64,000 nucleotides of DNA from Corynespora cassiicola (GCA_022059125.1 JAEUWY010000016.1:1054001-1118000); one strand, 5' to 3'; shown: positions 36,046 to 47,207, counted from the stretch's first letter. Notes: generated by a model from the sequence alone, not told the origin. Made by a program: numbers and translations.

Positions 36046-36054
36046 TCAATCAAT
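36032..36054. repeat. ATCA tetranucleotide microsatellite covering the RTG2 stop codon
   Basis: About five units of ATCA. On the RTG2 strand these read as (TTGA)n, and the last codons ATT GAT TGA are part of the repeat. Confidence 0.85.
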
Positions 36055-37905
36055 GCTGTCTCTAGCCGCCGTGTCATAGTCCTTGCCGTTCACAGTCAGG
36101 AGCACCTTGAAGCCGTGTCCCGCGACCCAATTCTTCTTCTTGCCCGCCTTCTCCACTTTCCTCAGCGCCCCATGGAGGCCCTCGTCCAGCTCGTCGAATG
36201 CCTGCCCCATGGCAAAGTCGATGCAGAGCACCTCCTTGTGCTTCTTCTTCTCCGCCCACTGCACATTCAACTCGACCCTCTGCTCCCTGATTGCCCCGGC
36301 TGGATAGATGCTTGCTAGCACCGACGCAACTCGCCCTAGATACATGCACCACCACGCTGTCCCGTCTGGCACCAGCTGCACGATGCGGCGGTAAAAATCC
36401 TGCTCCGTCGGGCTGATGGACCCAAACCCACCATACCGCTCGCAGAGTAGCAGCGCAAGCAGCGCCCGCTGCTCATGGCTGATGCCGTGCGCGGCCGCAA
36501 AGAAGCCCGTCGTGGTGCTCCTCAGCGCCGCTCCGCCGCACACGTCCTTGGGCAATCCCACATGCGCGTAGATTGCCTGGACAAATGCCGTCAGGACGGC
36601 AATATCGATGAAACCCGCGCCATTTGTTGAGGGTGGAGGCTTTGCTGCCGTGACCAGAAGATCGGTCAGCTCCCGGACGGACTCCCGAGCGTACGGTCGC
36701 GTAGCCGTAACGATGGGACTCTCCATCCTGGCCTCTGCCTTCATCTCTGCAAAGTGCATGCCCTCTCGCACCCCTCCCTGGCAGAAGAACACATTGTTGA
36801 TGCTGGGAAGTGCCTGTGACAGGCAATCGACGAGAAAGGCCACGGCCGGCACCTGGCTGGCCCGCCGCTGGGACACGCGGAAGATCTCTGGTGTATCCTC
36901 ATTTTTGACAGCCATGCGTACGGCCTGTGTGTCGTGGAACGACTCGCGTGTGACGCGGAACCCATTGATAATCGGGATGGGGTACGGCTTGATGCTATGC
37001 TCTGACATCAGAACGAAGCCCCACCCCCGGAACCCACCACCTGACAGGTAAAGGGACAGTCCGCCGGTGGCCATTGATTGATCGAGCAGTTCCTGGGGGA
37101 TGTCGATCTCTCGGACGGCGTCTTTCAGATAGCCTACCACCTCTTTTTCGAATGCAACGAAATCGTCGCTGCTGGGTTGCCCTGCCGCCTCGAGACGCTT
37201 CACCAGAGCTGCCGCCCCATAGGGCATGCTGACACTTCCCTTTTCGCTCATCTTGACCTCTCCCCCTTGGCTCAACATCCACGTAATCTGCGTGCTTCCC
37301 CCTCCCAGATCCATGACGAGCCCGCGAACCTGATCATATGAGCTCGCGACGCCAAATGCCCCAATGCGACCCTCCATCTCTTTTGGAAGCAATTCGACTG
37401 TCCATCCTGTAGCCTCATTGATCCTGTCGCGAAATTCTTGCGAGTTATGGGCCTTCCTTGTAGCTTCTGTGGCGACAATGCGCACTTGATGTTCGGGCAC
37501 TTTGAAATCTTGGCAAGTGGACTTGAAGCGGAGTAGAGCTTTGATCACCTGCTTGATGGTAGTCTGGGGAATGGGCACAGGGTTTGGGTTCCCGGCCTCC
37601 CACTGCGCATCATAGAGCGAGATGGCCGCGCGATCAAGATACACGGTGGGCAAGATGCGCTGGGTCAAGGGAGAGCGGTCGGTGATGGAGAACCTTATGC
37701 CGTTACTGATGTAGTCAGTATAAGGTTGAAGCTAGAACCTCCGACCTGCTGTCTGCTGTTCTAGAGAGCCGTCACGACGACGCCTCGGGACATGGACGGA
37801 CGGACATGCACAGAAGGGATGGGCGGGGGACTCGAACGTGCGAAAGGATCCTCACCTCCCCATGTCCACCAGACCATGGTAGTGCTGCCCTCTGTCGGTG
37901 TCCAT
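36046..37905 (-). CDS. rtg2: Retrograde regulation protein 2 (Ppx/GppA phosphatase family)
   Basis: Cytosolic ATP-binding sensor of mitochondrial state in the yeast retrograde pathway; the fold is that of exopolyphosphatase/pppGpp phosphatase. Two exons: 37856-37905 and 36046-37705, with a 150-bp intron, giving 569 residues (family ~560-590). The hallmark [14 protein letters not shown] is rebuilt across the splice (AG|T), which proves the small first exon. Other motifs: [15 protein letters not shown], and the phosphate-binding [15 protein letters not shown]. The start is ATG at 37905, within [16 protein letters not shown]. The promoter holds a four-copy GGGGTAA array (separate entry). The final codons fall in a tetranucleotide repeat. 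Confidence 0.93.
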
Positions 37906-38528
37906 GGCTCCAGATCCAAGGCCAGCCTTCTCCGCAATTCTTGGAACCTATTAGTCTCCGCAGAAGATCCGCCAAGTGTTCGCAGTCGGCGCCGTTCACG
38001 CCCGTCCTTCGACCCTGGTCGGAGCAATGGCGTGATTCCTCCGCATTCAACGAAAATCGCGGTTCGGTCCGCACAGCTGGTATTTCTCTTACCCCCAGAA
38101 AATTCCACGTGTGTTTCTATTACCCCTCGATAACTGCAGGGCTGATTTCTCTTACCCCCAGCTAATTCCAGCGTCGTTTCTGTTACCCCTCAATTACCTA
38201 AGACCGGGAGCCTTGTGATGCGCGAAATATTTCCTTGGTGCGTCAGGAGTGTAATCGTCGTAGGGGTGTTGGTTGCATGACGTTTGCTGAGCTGGGCGGC
38301 CGAAGGACCAGAAAATTCTACCGCTAGCCCAGCCCCGCCCCTGGCCGATCCTGCCCATCGACTTGGGGCCTTGCCCTTGTGCGTCGCCCAGGACGCGCTA
38401 CACGCTGTTCACGCTGCACGGGACACTCTCGCAGAGATAATAGGCGTACGCTCGCCCCTTGTAATCGTGTTGACAGCCGCAGGATCCGATATCTTGCTGC
38501 ATCTGGTCGAAATACCTCGTCCGCGGAT
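37906..38528. other. Intergenic: RTG2 promoter and RFT1 3' flank
   Basis: About 620 bp. The key content is the periodic array at 38083-38190. Otherwise no gene supported. Confidence 0.6.
38083..38190 (-). promoter_or_regulatory. Four-copy GGGGTAANAGAAA array upstream of RTG2
   Basis: On the RTG2 strand the motif GGGGTAANAGAAA occurs four times, with + strand positions 38083, 38114, 38146 and 38178, i.e. spaced 31, 32 and 32 bp (about three helical turns). The copies group as a 64-bp direct repeat: each half has AGGGGTAANAGAAAC, a GGAATT core, then CTGGGGGTAAGAGAAAT. Two copies contain AGGGG, the core of the stress-response element bound by Msn2/4-type zinc fingers. A CACGTG E-box lies at 38106-38111 in one half only. 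The array sits about 180-285 bp upstream of the RTG2 ATG. Role is inferred. Confidence 0.75.
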
Positions 38529-40163
38529 CTAACGGCGCAGCATCCGATAGCACTGCATCAGAAAATGTCTCTCGAAGAAGAGGACGTGCAGCACGAATCC
38601 GGCGCTGACGGCACCTGCCTTTGCCAGTTCCTCCAAGACGCCATATGGCGTTAGATGTTTCGCTCCTATCGCCATACTCATCACCGATGGCACCACGACA
38701 ACAGGCGCCAGGCTTGCCATGGAGGGTATCGTGTCCCAAACTTTGAACTCCATGCCCCTGTCCTTGAAGTATCCCTTGATGAACCAGACATTCCAAACAA
38801 TCCGCAGACCCATATTTACGGTGTTGGCAGCTACGATTCCACTGCCACCCCACCCCAGATGCTTAACAAAGCCCAACGCACTGCCAGCAAACAGGCCGAA
38901 AAAGAACATCATCGAGATGAACTGGATGAATAGTTCTTTCTTCGTTGCCACAGAAGCAACAAATGCCTCCGTTACGCCGTTGACCGCCAAGAAAGGGATA
39001 TAGTAACAGTACGTTGCCAGGACCTCAGGTGCAGATGTTCCGGACCACCTTTGGCCATAGAGAAGCGACAGCAGCAGTGGTGCTAGAGATGGACCCAGTG
39101 TAGCTGCGAAGAGTGATATGATCGAATAGAGGCGTAGAATGGTGGTGAGGAACGTAGAGGCCTGCGTCAAACTCTGTTTTTTCTCCTTGGACTTTTCGCT
39201 ATCCTGGCTAGCATCTCGAGGACCTGACACCGGCGTGCTATCTGCACAGAGCTTGGCAAAGAGGTTTCGGCTGCTCTCTTCGATTGGCTGGAAGAGCATT
39301 CTAGCGATGAGTCCTCCATAGTTGGATGCTAGTGCATAAGCCCCCTGGTCGGATAGTGAAGTGAATTCCTTGATGAGCAATGCATCGCCCTGTGTCAAAA
39401 AATACTTGAAGATGGACTGGATAGTCAGGAAGAAGGTCAACGAGAGCAGCGGCGTTGAGAAGACACCGAGAGATGCCGGTGCTTCTTTGGTAGCAGGAAT
39501 GGGCTGCGGCAGTAGTGAAAACCTCTCTTGTTTTGTGATTGGCCATAGCTTATATGTGTATACTGCCAAAAGGGCGGATGCATAGCACAGCTGGCCAATC
39601 GCAAACGGCAAAGCTCCAATCTCGATCTGATATTTGCCTGCCCAGTAAGCCATGCCACATGTTCCGATGCAGCGGAGCAGAGTAGCTGTTCTCTCTGCTG
39701 ACGCACGAATGCCATAAAGTAACTTCTGCTGGACTGCCGAAAAAGCAGGCTCCGAGAGGAGTTCCAGGACTGTGGCAATGCCATACAAGCGAAGGGCTTG
39801 GGCAAAGTAGGGAATGGCTGGTGCTTCTGAAGAGAGCCATGGAAGGCTCGTAGGATATCCAAAGAAAATGATCGATGTTGCACCGATCAGAGGAACTCCA
39901 GTTAACACGGCGATGTAGCCAAGGTTGACAACGGTTTGCGCACCATGTGCCTGGCGTTGTAAAGCAACACGGAGGCTTTCCCGGGCAAAAAACAAGATCG
40001 TAATAGAAAAAAGTTCAAGCTGTGCTGATACACCCAGCAGCTCAGGGGAAAGGTAGCGGAGGACATAATTGTTGACGGCAAAGGTGAGTAAGCGTGATAG
40101 CACCTGGATGAAAATGAGAGATCTGGCCCCTTCGGCGGACCTTGAGAGAATGGAGTCGGACAT
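38529..40163 (-). CDS. rft1: RFT1, lipid-linked oligosaccharide translocation protein
   Basis: ER membrane protein needed for dolichol-PP-Man5GlcNAc2 to reach the luminal face in N-glycosylation. Intronless, 544 residues, typical length. The N-terminus [20 protein letters not shown] and [18 protein letters not shown] are family signatures, followed by [12 protein letters not shown]; about 11-13 hydrophobic segments run to [21 protein letters not shown] charged loop ([10 protein letters not shown]) lies mid-protein. The start is ATG at 40163, 278 bp from the divergent GNAT gene start. Confidence 0.95.
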   Translation of the reverse strand: MSDSILSRSAEGARSLIFIQVLSRLLTFAVNNYVLRYLSPELLGVSAQLELFSITILFFARESLRVALQRQAHGAQTVVNLGYIAVLTGVPLIGATSIIFFGYPTSLPWLSSEAPAIPYFAQALRLYGIATVLELLSEPAFSAVQQKLLYGIRASAERTATLLRCIGTCGMAYWAGKYQIEIGALPFAIGQLCYASALLAVYTYKLWPITKQERFSLLPQPIPATKEAPASLGVFSTPLLSLTFFLTIQSIFKYFLTQGDALLIKEFTSLSDQGAYALASNYGGLIARMLFQPIEESSRNLFAKLCADSTPVSGPRDASQDSEKSKEKKQSLTQASTFLTTILRLYSIISLFAATLGPSLAPLLLSLLYGQRWSGTSAPEVLATYCYYIPFLAVNGVTEAFVASVATKKELFIQFISMMFFFGLFAGSALGFVKHLGWGGSGIVAANTVNMGLRIVWNVWFIKGYFKDRGMEFKVWDTIPSMASLAPVVVVPSVMSMAIGAKHLTPYGVLEELAKAGAVSAGFVLHVLFFERHFLMQCYRMLRR

Positions 40164-40441
40164 GGCAGGCGGTGAGACCCTCGCAAATGACGAAATAGGA
40201 GACGACAGCGGCGGATTCAGAAAAGAGCGCGCGGAACAGGCATGGTATTGTGGGAGCTGAGGGGGTCTCCGCCATGCAACTGGGTACGAGGAGAAGTCGG
40301 TGTGGCCAAAACGGGCTTAGCGCATGAAGCTTCCACCAGCTCCCGAGCTGGAAGGGCTGGAATATGACTCTTGCCGCTTATAAACTCCAGCAACCCCCAA
40401 CATGGCGCCGCACACGAATTTTGCGGCGCATACGCTCCAAT
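40164..40441. promoter_or_regulatory. Divergent promoter of RFT1 and the GNAT gene
   Basis: 278 bp between outward-facing starts; contains both core promoters. No specific sites assigned. Confidence 0.55.
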
Positions 40442-41083
40442 ATGGTCATTGTCGACCCCAGCATTACGGCTAAGTCGGAGAGGCTGCTTATCCGGCCGCT
40501 GGTCATGGACGATGCAGCCGATATTGTGCTCATGCGCTCAAACCCAGAGGTCATGAAGCATACGTGAGTAGGCCTGCAATCGCGCGATAAGAGCCCTGCT
40601 AAGTTCTCTTCGAGGCCTCTGCTGCCCACCACAGACATTGAAAAATCGAAAGAGTGGATTCAGGGCTGCCACGACCGTCCCAATTGCTGGAATTTTGTGA
40701 TAGAGCTGCTGCCCTCCGCGACCGCCGAAACCACGTCTGAACCGCGAGTCATCGGGCTCATCGGCGCTGTTCGAGCCCCCGAGGTGGGGTACATGTTCAA
40801 CAATAATTACTGGGGCAAGGGTTATGCCACCGAGGCTCTCCGCGCTTTCCTCCCGCTCTTCTTCGATCACTATTCGGGCGGAGAGCAAGGGCGATTTGAA
40901 TATGCGGAGGCTATGACGGACCCCGAGCTTGTCACGAGCCAGAACGTACTACTCAAGGCTGGTTTTAAGCTACATGAGAAGCGGGAGAAGGATTTTGAGA
41001 ACCCGATACTGGGATTGAGGGACACGCTGGTATATCACTGTTATCGACCTGGAAGCGATCCAGATAACAAGGCGGAAAAGTAA
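40442..41083 (+). CDS. GNAT-family N-acetyltransferase (RimJ/RimL-like)
   Basis: Acetyl-CoA-dependent transferase; substrate unknown. Two exons, 40442-40563 and 40615-41083, joined over a 51-bp intron, giving 196 residues. N-terminal SERLLIRPLVMDDAADI and the acetyl-CoA-binding motif A NNYWGKGYATEALRAF (G-x-G-x-A type) are clear, then the C-terminal SQNVLLKAGFKLHEK typical of the GNAT_3 group. The splice acceptor is chosen because it restores frame at VMKHT|PLLPTTDIEKSKEW. Cytosolic; no signal peptide. Could act on protein N-termini or small amines. Confidence 0.85.
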
Positions 41084-41549
41084 ATTTGAGTGGCAACAGA
41101 TCGGATGACATGATTATGAGAGAGGATAGCGGGGGCAGGGACCTTTCTGCTGTATACCCCTTTGATGAACAAAAGCGTTATTTTTGAGATTTGACTTGTT
41201 AACTAGTTAAGCAGATGAGCAACTCATCTGGATGACACAAATCAAGATGAGGTCAATAGGTCCAATCTTTTTCTTTTTAATTATGTTTGACAGCACATTT
41301 AACTCCTGCATTTGCGTTGAAAAGAACTGTTATTACAATAAACCCGGGTATCCTTGCGCTTGATGCCTATACTGTATACATACCTTGAACTTATCCATAA
41401 ACGCCATGTCAATTTGAATACCCCCGATCAAGACTTGTGATTCCCATCCATAAACGCCATGCCAATGCAGTATGTTTCCGACACAGAGCTGAAATTAAAG
41501 GTCGGAAAAGAGCGCGCTCTGCCAAAAATGAAAAAAAAAAATGCACCGC
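41084..41549. other. Convergent intergenic with a short direct repeat
   Basis: 466 bp, AT-rich, between the GNAT and patatin 3' ends. ATCCATAAACGCCATGTCAA at 41393 recurs with one mismatch at 41446. No gene supported. Confidence 0.55.
41393..41466. repeat. 21-bp direct repeat, 53 bp apart
   Basis: ATCCATAAACGCCATG(T/C)CAA at 41393 and 41446. Confidence 0.8.
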
Positions 41550-43956
41550 CTAATCAAGAATCTTTGGTGCTCTATCCTTCTTGTCACTGAAGACAGGCTC
41601 CAGTCTGACGCCTCCAAAGAGCCATCCACCCGTGTAAATATCCTCCTCGTACTTCTTACTGATCACAAAACCCAGCGCGCCGTCGAGGCCTACGTTGACG
41701 TCGACGTCGCCCTCAAGCTCCAACCAGCCCTTTCCTTTCTTGTCTCTGTATCGGCGCTTGCCGACACGTACTCGGACGGCGTCGGGGTGGAGCAAGACAG
41801 GGACAACATCAGGCGTGATGTGTACGTCGACGTAACGTTTCGCAAAGGTCTTGACATCAAAAGGCCTGCCAACAGAAAAGACCAAGTCGCAAGGGGGATT
41901 GTTGTCGGTATCGTGAAAGGAAACGATGAATCGAACGCGGTATCGGCCTTGGGGAATGCCCGTCTTGACAGTTCGGAGACAAATGTTGTCCGCGCGAAGG
42001 CAATGGAACACTGCAGACTCTTGTCTCTTGCCATCTCCATCAAGATCCTCGGGAACAGGATAAACTCTTCGCAGCTTTCCTTCGGTATTGAGAGCAAGGC
42101 CGAATTCACCTGAAGGGGATGAGTCTCTTACCGACTTTGGTGGTAGTTGGAGGTCATCAAGGTTTGTTATCTGCCCTACTCTCCCTCCTGTCTTGAAGTC
42201 GATTTGAACAAGTTCGAAAGACTGATCCGTGAGGCCGTGGCCGTCCATTCCAACCCGAAAGTGGGTGGCACCAATCTCGAACTTTGGGGGCAGCGCCGAA
42301 AGCTTTGCCAAGATCTCACCCAACTGATGGGCTGAGCGTTGTTGTTTTGCATCGCGCATATATTGCTCGGTGAGCGCGGCCATCTCATCTTCCTTCATCC
42401 ACTGCTCCAGGGAAATGTTGGCCAGTCCACGATCGACATCAAAACGGTAATATCTCGTTGATGTGTTGTAATACATACGCTTCATCTCGTTGTCGACACG
42501 GGCAGTACTGGTAGCCATGCCCGCGAGCGCAGATACGAGTGCAATATCGGTTCCCAGCCCGAATGGAAGCCATGATGCCATCTTCTTGACGGATGGGATG
42601 GATTGGAGCCCGGTGCCTACGGAAACGATGACGCCAATGGAACGGCCCTCCCAGAGAGCCTTTGCAGCGTAGTCTACTTCGGCGCAGGGATTGTTGAATC
42701 CTACTCCACCGTCGAGATATGTCACCTTGGGTGTGCCGAACTGCATCTCCTCAAAGAAAGTAGGTGCAGCCGAAGTTGCGCGCAGGGCTTCCCAGATTCG
42801 AGTCGTACGATCGTTGGGATCGTAGGTCGATAGCAGCCTCGGAAGGCCCAGCGCATTCTTGAGTGAAGTGAGCACAAAACCTCGGCACCCGCGCTGACCT
42901 GCTTTCTTGTGAACAGAGTTTCGTGAGCGCATCTTCCAAGTTTCTGAGCGGAGCGGGGTTGGGTCTGCGAACGGGTCGTCCCTATACAACGCAGGGGTTT
43001 GCTCATCTGCGACGTTGCTGGTGGGAATTGCTGTACGATCGCTACGACCAGAGATAGCACCCTCAGAGCTCTTGCGTGTCGCTACTGGGCTCTCGGTGAA
43101 CACTATTGGCTCCGATTCCATGGCTGGTGCAGCATCTGACCAGATGCTGTCACGTGGCAGGTCGCTGTCTGGTACTTCTTCGAACAGAGAATCATCCCAC
43201 ATCAACTCGTTCTCATCATAACCCAGCTCCACCAGAGCTGATTTGATGGCCTGTTCCAGAACTGTGCCGGAGAATCGAGTGGATCCAATAGGCACCTTCA
43301 TGCCGAACATCTTGATGGACTTGTCGTGCTTGAAGATCTTTTCGGCTAGTTTCGTATAGATATCGATGCACTGTTTGCAATCTAGTCTCAGACGGGACAG
43401 AAGTATTGCGATAATGCCACCGGTGCTTGTTCCGCCAATTCTGCTAAATATTAGCATACGAAAGTTATATTTTGTGGATGATAACTGGCTATAGGGTCAG
43501 TGATCACTATGACTTCTTTCTCTAGTAAAGTTGCTGTCGGCTCTATACCCTACCGATATTCGATTCGGCTCTTTATTTGTTTTTTTCATTTCAACTTGTG
43601 GTCGGGTCCATACACCATCATGTGTTGATTCAATCCAAACAAAGATTCGTGTACATTATGGCATGCGGAGCCGACACCAACTTTAACGAGGAAGAAGGAA
43701 TAGGTAATCACTGAGTCTAGGCCTTGCCTTTTTGTGTCAGAAGGGTGTGGTTGACTTACAGGTCAAAGTAGTCACATGGCTTCAGCGGCGTGTGATCATC
43801 ATAGGGGCGTCTGCCCAACCGCTTTTCCTCTTGCGCAATACTCTCCATGAGGTCCTCGAGAACCATAAGTGACGATAGGCCCCTAACGCCGCCTCCATCC
43901 AAGGAGAGCAGCCGTAGTGGGGCGTGAGGGTTGGTCTCGGCGTTGGAAAGATCCAT
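41550..43956 (-). CDS. Patatin-like phospholipase
   Basis: Ser-Asp dyad acyl hydrolase. Two exons: 43760-43956 and 41550-43440, giving 695 residues. LDGGGVRGLSS near 20 forms the oxyanion hole; the nucleophile lies in GGTSTGG (Ser71), whose preceding residues DYFDLIGGTSTGG are rebuilt across the splice; the dyad Asp is in YLDGGVGFNNP (Asp309). All catalytic residues are present. A ~90-residue Ser/Pro/Asp-rich insertion (about residues 165-245) lies inside the catalytic domain. The C-terminal ~250 residues contain a beta-rich region without a recognised domain. The intron is 319 bp, long for this window. No NB-ARC follows, so this is a stand-alone patatin, not an NLR fusion. It may act in lipid turnover or cell death. 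Confidence 0.9.
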
Positions 43957-45990
43957 AATGAGCCGTCGGCTTAGCGCCGCTTGTTGCTGGGTTGGAGTCG
44001 TCGATAAGCGAGAGGTGCGAGGTATCGATGGGTAATGGTTGTTGATGAGCGAGGGCTGTCGATGTATAAGAGTTGTAGGTGGGTGTTGTTTGCGTGCAGG
44101 TGGTCGTGTTCGCTAGTGGCAGGCGCGGCTGGGGAATATATAGGTAGCTGTCCTCGAGGCCGCCCTTCGATGCTCGCAACAAGGACCGGAGGCGAGCGAG
44201 GCGTGAGTCACGCTGGAGGACAGTACCACACAGATTGTAAGTGGTCGCTTCTGATTTCGAACGAATAAGCCGCGGTCTCAGTGCCCAAGTGCTAACGGTT
44301 GAGGGCTGCCTAGTAGGCTGTGAAGTAGGTGTCCACGAATGACTGTTGATGCCGCAGGACTCGGAGGCTCTGCTATCCGTGACTCTAAGCAGTAGGACGC
44401 CCTTTTCACCGTCTAAAAGTGCAGATGGGAGCCATTTAGGCGTCGGATTCGACAGATAGGTGTGCAATAGGCGGCTGCTCACCGGGTCGCCTGAACCTAG
44501 CGAAGGAGGCAATGGTTTGCGCCATGATCGTGGCACAGCGCACCTGCTGCCAAATTAGAAACAACGGCGATCACACTAGAAGCTGCACAAAGCAGGAGAA
44601 GGTTGCCGAGATCCGTATGGATGGACATCATAGTTGGAACTGGGGGGTGGTGTATTGGGGGCTGTAGGGTTTTCGCTTCCCGAGCCAATCGTGTTGCACC
44701 ATTTTGCTGCGCCTCGGTGAAGGGCAAGGCAAAGATGGAGGTCAGCCTGAACTGACGTAAGTCTTTTCAGGCAGAATGAGGCTCTGTGGACCACGTGCAT
44801 GTACATGGTCCCTCTGGGGCCAAAGGAGTTTGTAAAACGCGATGTCCGATTCGAATGACTATGGGACCGGGGGGAAAGAACGGTGAGAAGAGCTGCAATA
44901 TGTGCAGTTCAGATCTTGACTTCGGGTAGATCCCGCTGTTGAAGACAACACATCTGTCCTTCTGGGGTATTAGCCTTGCGTGGGTTGCCTCCTTCTCCGG
45001 GATATATGTGTCCCCAGCGGTACAGTGGCGGTGAAATGAGACAGTTTGACTGACCAGCAACTCCCAAAAAGACATCGACACAGAATTGCATTAGATGAAC
45101 GACAAAGTGACTATAGTGTTTCTTCCCTTATTTTTCCCTTGACAACTGCAGTGACTCCCTTGATTTACCTGGCCCCGAGGCATTTAGAACTTCACGAGAT
45201 GAAGCTACAAATGCGAGTCGTCAGCAGGAAAGCCCGGTCGAAACGAGTTCAAAGATGTTTGCATGCTTCTCCGGGATTACGGCATGGTTGCGGCCAGTGA
45301 TATCTGAGTGGGGCTTCGGCGGGCCAAGCCGCGAATGTGGTACCTTGAGCGACAAAAGAACAAAGTAGTAGCTTGGGGGCAAACAAGGACGCGCACCACG
45401 GCAGATCGCCCACCGTTGCCACGCAATGAAAGAATGGACGGGCTCAAGGATTTGACTGAAGACTATAGAAGCAACTGGAGTATTCGGGCTATGTTCGTTG
45501 TCCATTCGGGTGGCGATTAAATACATGGAAATGATGAAGGCTGCAAAAGCAAGCATAATGAATGAGATTGGCAGATGTTGAAGCTCTAACTTATACCATA
45601 CGTTTTACAAAAAAATAGCATCTGTCCCATACATCTAACACGTGAAGTTCAGGCTGGTGTTAGTGATCTTTTTACTACTGCCTCGTGGAAATTAATAGAT
45701 TTGCAGCTCAACAAGCAGCTGTCTGCCGCAGACACATATGTTAAATAATTAAAATTGCAGCCTCAGCTCAATGCATAAGACTGAAGCGCTATGAGCGTAG
45801 ACATGATCCTTTTCAGGATTAGCAAAAGTCCCTTTTTCCCGTATAGGTTGTGCTGGGAAGGGGCATCTCTAAATATGATACATCGGCTGCATACAAGCTC
45901 ACTCAGGGGTAGTACCAAGCAAAAAGGAATGAATGCATTGTTCTCGACCTTGCCTTGCCCCAGCAGAAGGCGAGGCAAAAAAAGATGTTG
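43957..45990. other. Intergenic, 2.0 kb
   Basis: 5' flank of the patatin gene and the region downstream of the tRNA. Frames of up to ~215 codons overlap the patatin leader but are compositionally poor. One 111-codon frame (45221-45556, minus) starts with a hydrophobic segment, MLAFAAFIISMYL, but has nothing else to support it. Confidence 0.45.
45976..45982 (-). terminator. RNA polymerase III terminator of tRNA-Met
   Basis: Seven consecutive T on the minus strand, eight bases past the tRNA 3' end. Confidence 0.8.
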
Positions 45991-46098
45991 TGTCCCGTGC
46001 CAGACTCGAACTGGCGGCCTTGGGATATCTACTAGTGACTAGCAGTCATAGTGAGGAAGCTATGAGACCCACGTGATAACCAACTACACCAACGAGAC
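45991..46098 (-). tRNA. tRNA-Met (elongator, CAU) with a 34-nt intron
   Basis: Reads 5'-GTCTCGT..ACGGGAC-A, a seven-pair acceptor stem with one G-U. D-arm GTGTAGTTGGTTATCAC; T-arm GCCAG-TTCGAGT-CTGGC. The anticodon arm TGGGT-CTCATA|ATCCCA has anticodon CAT at 46064-46062 and the 31-39 U-U pair typical of elongator tRNA-Met. A 34-nt intron follows position 37 (46027-46060) and contains CTATGA, complementary to the anticodon region TCATAG, the usual pre-tRNA pairing. A run of seven T on the tRNA strand (45976-45982) gives a Pol III terminator. Eukaryotic: CCA is not encoded. Mature length 74 nt. Confidence 0.87.
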
Positions 46099-46657
46099 TT
46101 GTTCTAATGAACATGTGATTTTACCGACCAGAAAACAATATATCCTATAGAAATTAGCTACCTTCCAAGTGCCTTCCAACAGCCACGTTTGACGGAATAC
46201 ATCACACGCCCACAATTAGCCCGGATGCGAATCACGAGCGGCGAAAGGAAGGCAGTCACGCACACGGACCCAGAGTTTTCGCTAGACCACGCGGCCCGCA
46301 GTCGCCAAGCGCCGTTCTCGCCCCTGTCATATCATCGGACCTGTTTCATCAAAAGCCATCGGAGCGCACCAACTTATCCCTGAGATTTTATTTTTACGAC
46401 GGGCTGCGGACTCCACATCCAATATCTACGCCCATCCCCGTTCCTCTGCGCTGAGCGCACGCCTCCCCTTTTTCCTTCTCTCTCCACATTCTGCTTTTTT
46501 GGTGGACAATCGCTGCTGCGAAGCGCAAAGAGACCATTTACCGTCCATCGCATACCCCGCCCCCCGTACCTCCTCCTACGTCATCAGCATCAGGCACCAA
46601 GGCAGCGGCAGCGACAACAGCAGCATACACGCATAAAAAGCAAACAAGACCGCAGAC
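46099..46657. other. Divergent intergenic between tRNA-Met and the small membrane protein gene
   Basis: 560 bp holding the tRNA 5' flank and the promoter of the gene at 46658. A C/T-rich run near 46430-46500 precedes the gene, as common in fungal promoters. No gene seen. Confidence 0.45.
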
Positions 46658-47207
46658 ATGGGCGCGTTCGGCAATTTGGTCCCGCTCGTCATCCTGTTCC
46701 TCGTCGTCGGTGGAGTAGCATGGGTCGGCTATCAGGTAAGATGATGTGTGCGCGCGCTGGCTAGCAGCGATCTTCATCACAGGCCTTGTGGGGACTGACA
46801 CAGTGCGCCGTTACAGATTTACCTCTACTCGAACGAGCTCGCGGAGCGCGGTGTGCGCAAGATGGAGAAGAAGAATGTTGTCTTCTCCAAGGATGGCGCC
46901 AGGGTTGGCATCAAGGAGGTCAAGGCTGAGGACTATGCCGACAGGACGCAAAGGTGCGTTGCCCCTTTTGCGCGAGGGCAAAGCTCGTCAAAGGGAGGAG
47001 TTTGTGCTAATATTCTTATAGGGCGTTTGTGAAGACGTGGAATGCTGCGCATGAGTCTGATGGAGCTAGCAAGTCGTAGGTTTTTGCGCGCCGCCTTTTG
47101 TCGCGTGCCCCTTTGCTGATATGTATGGCAGTCCCTCGGGAACGCGCTCTTCCTCCTCTAATACCCGCCCGCCTACCACTCGATCTGCTTCTTACCGTGG
47201 CAAATAA
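46658..47207 (+). CDS. Small single-pass membrane protein of unknown function
   Basis: Four exons: 46658-46735, 46817-46953, 47022-47075 and 47132-47207, giving 114 residues. It begins MGAFGNLVPLVILFLVVGGV, a membrane segment running to residue ~26, followed by a charged cytosolic part IYLYSNELAERGVRKMEKKN and KDGARVGIKEVKAEDYADRT, and a Ser/Thr/Arg tail ending RSASYRGK. If the third intron (GTAGGT donor, branch GCTGAT) is kept, the protein ends after SKS at 47079 with 89 residues; both forms are possible. I do not recognise the family. The strongly conserved-looking junctions make it a real gene. The start follows CAGACATGG. Confidence 0.75.

Noticed and set aside
43883..44536. 217-codon minus-strand frame
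   Set aside because: Overlaps the first patatin exon in another frame and is Ser/Thr/Pro-rich; more likely leader sequence.
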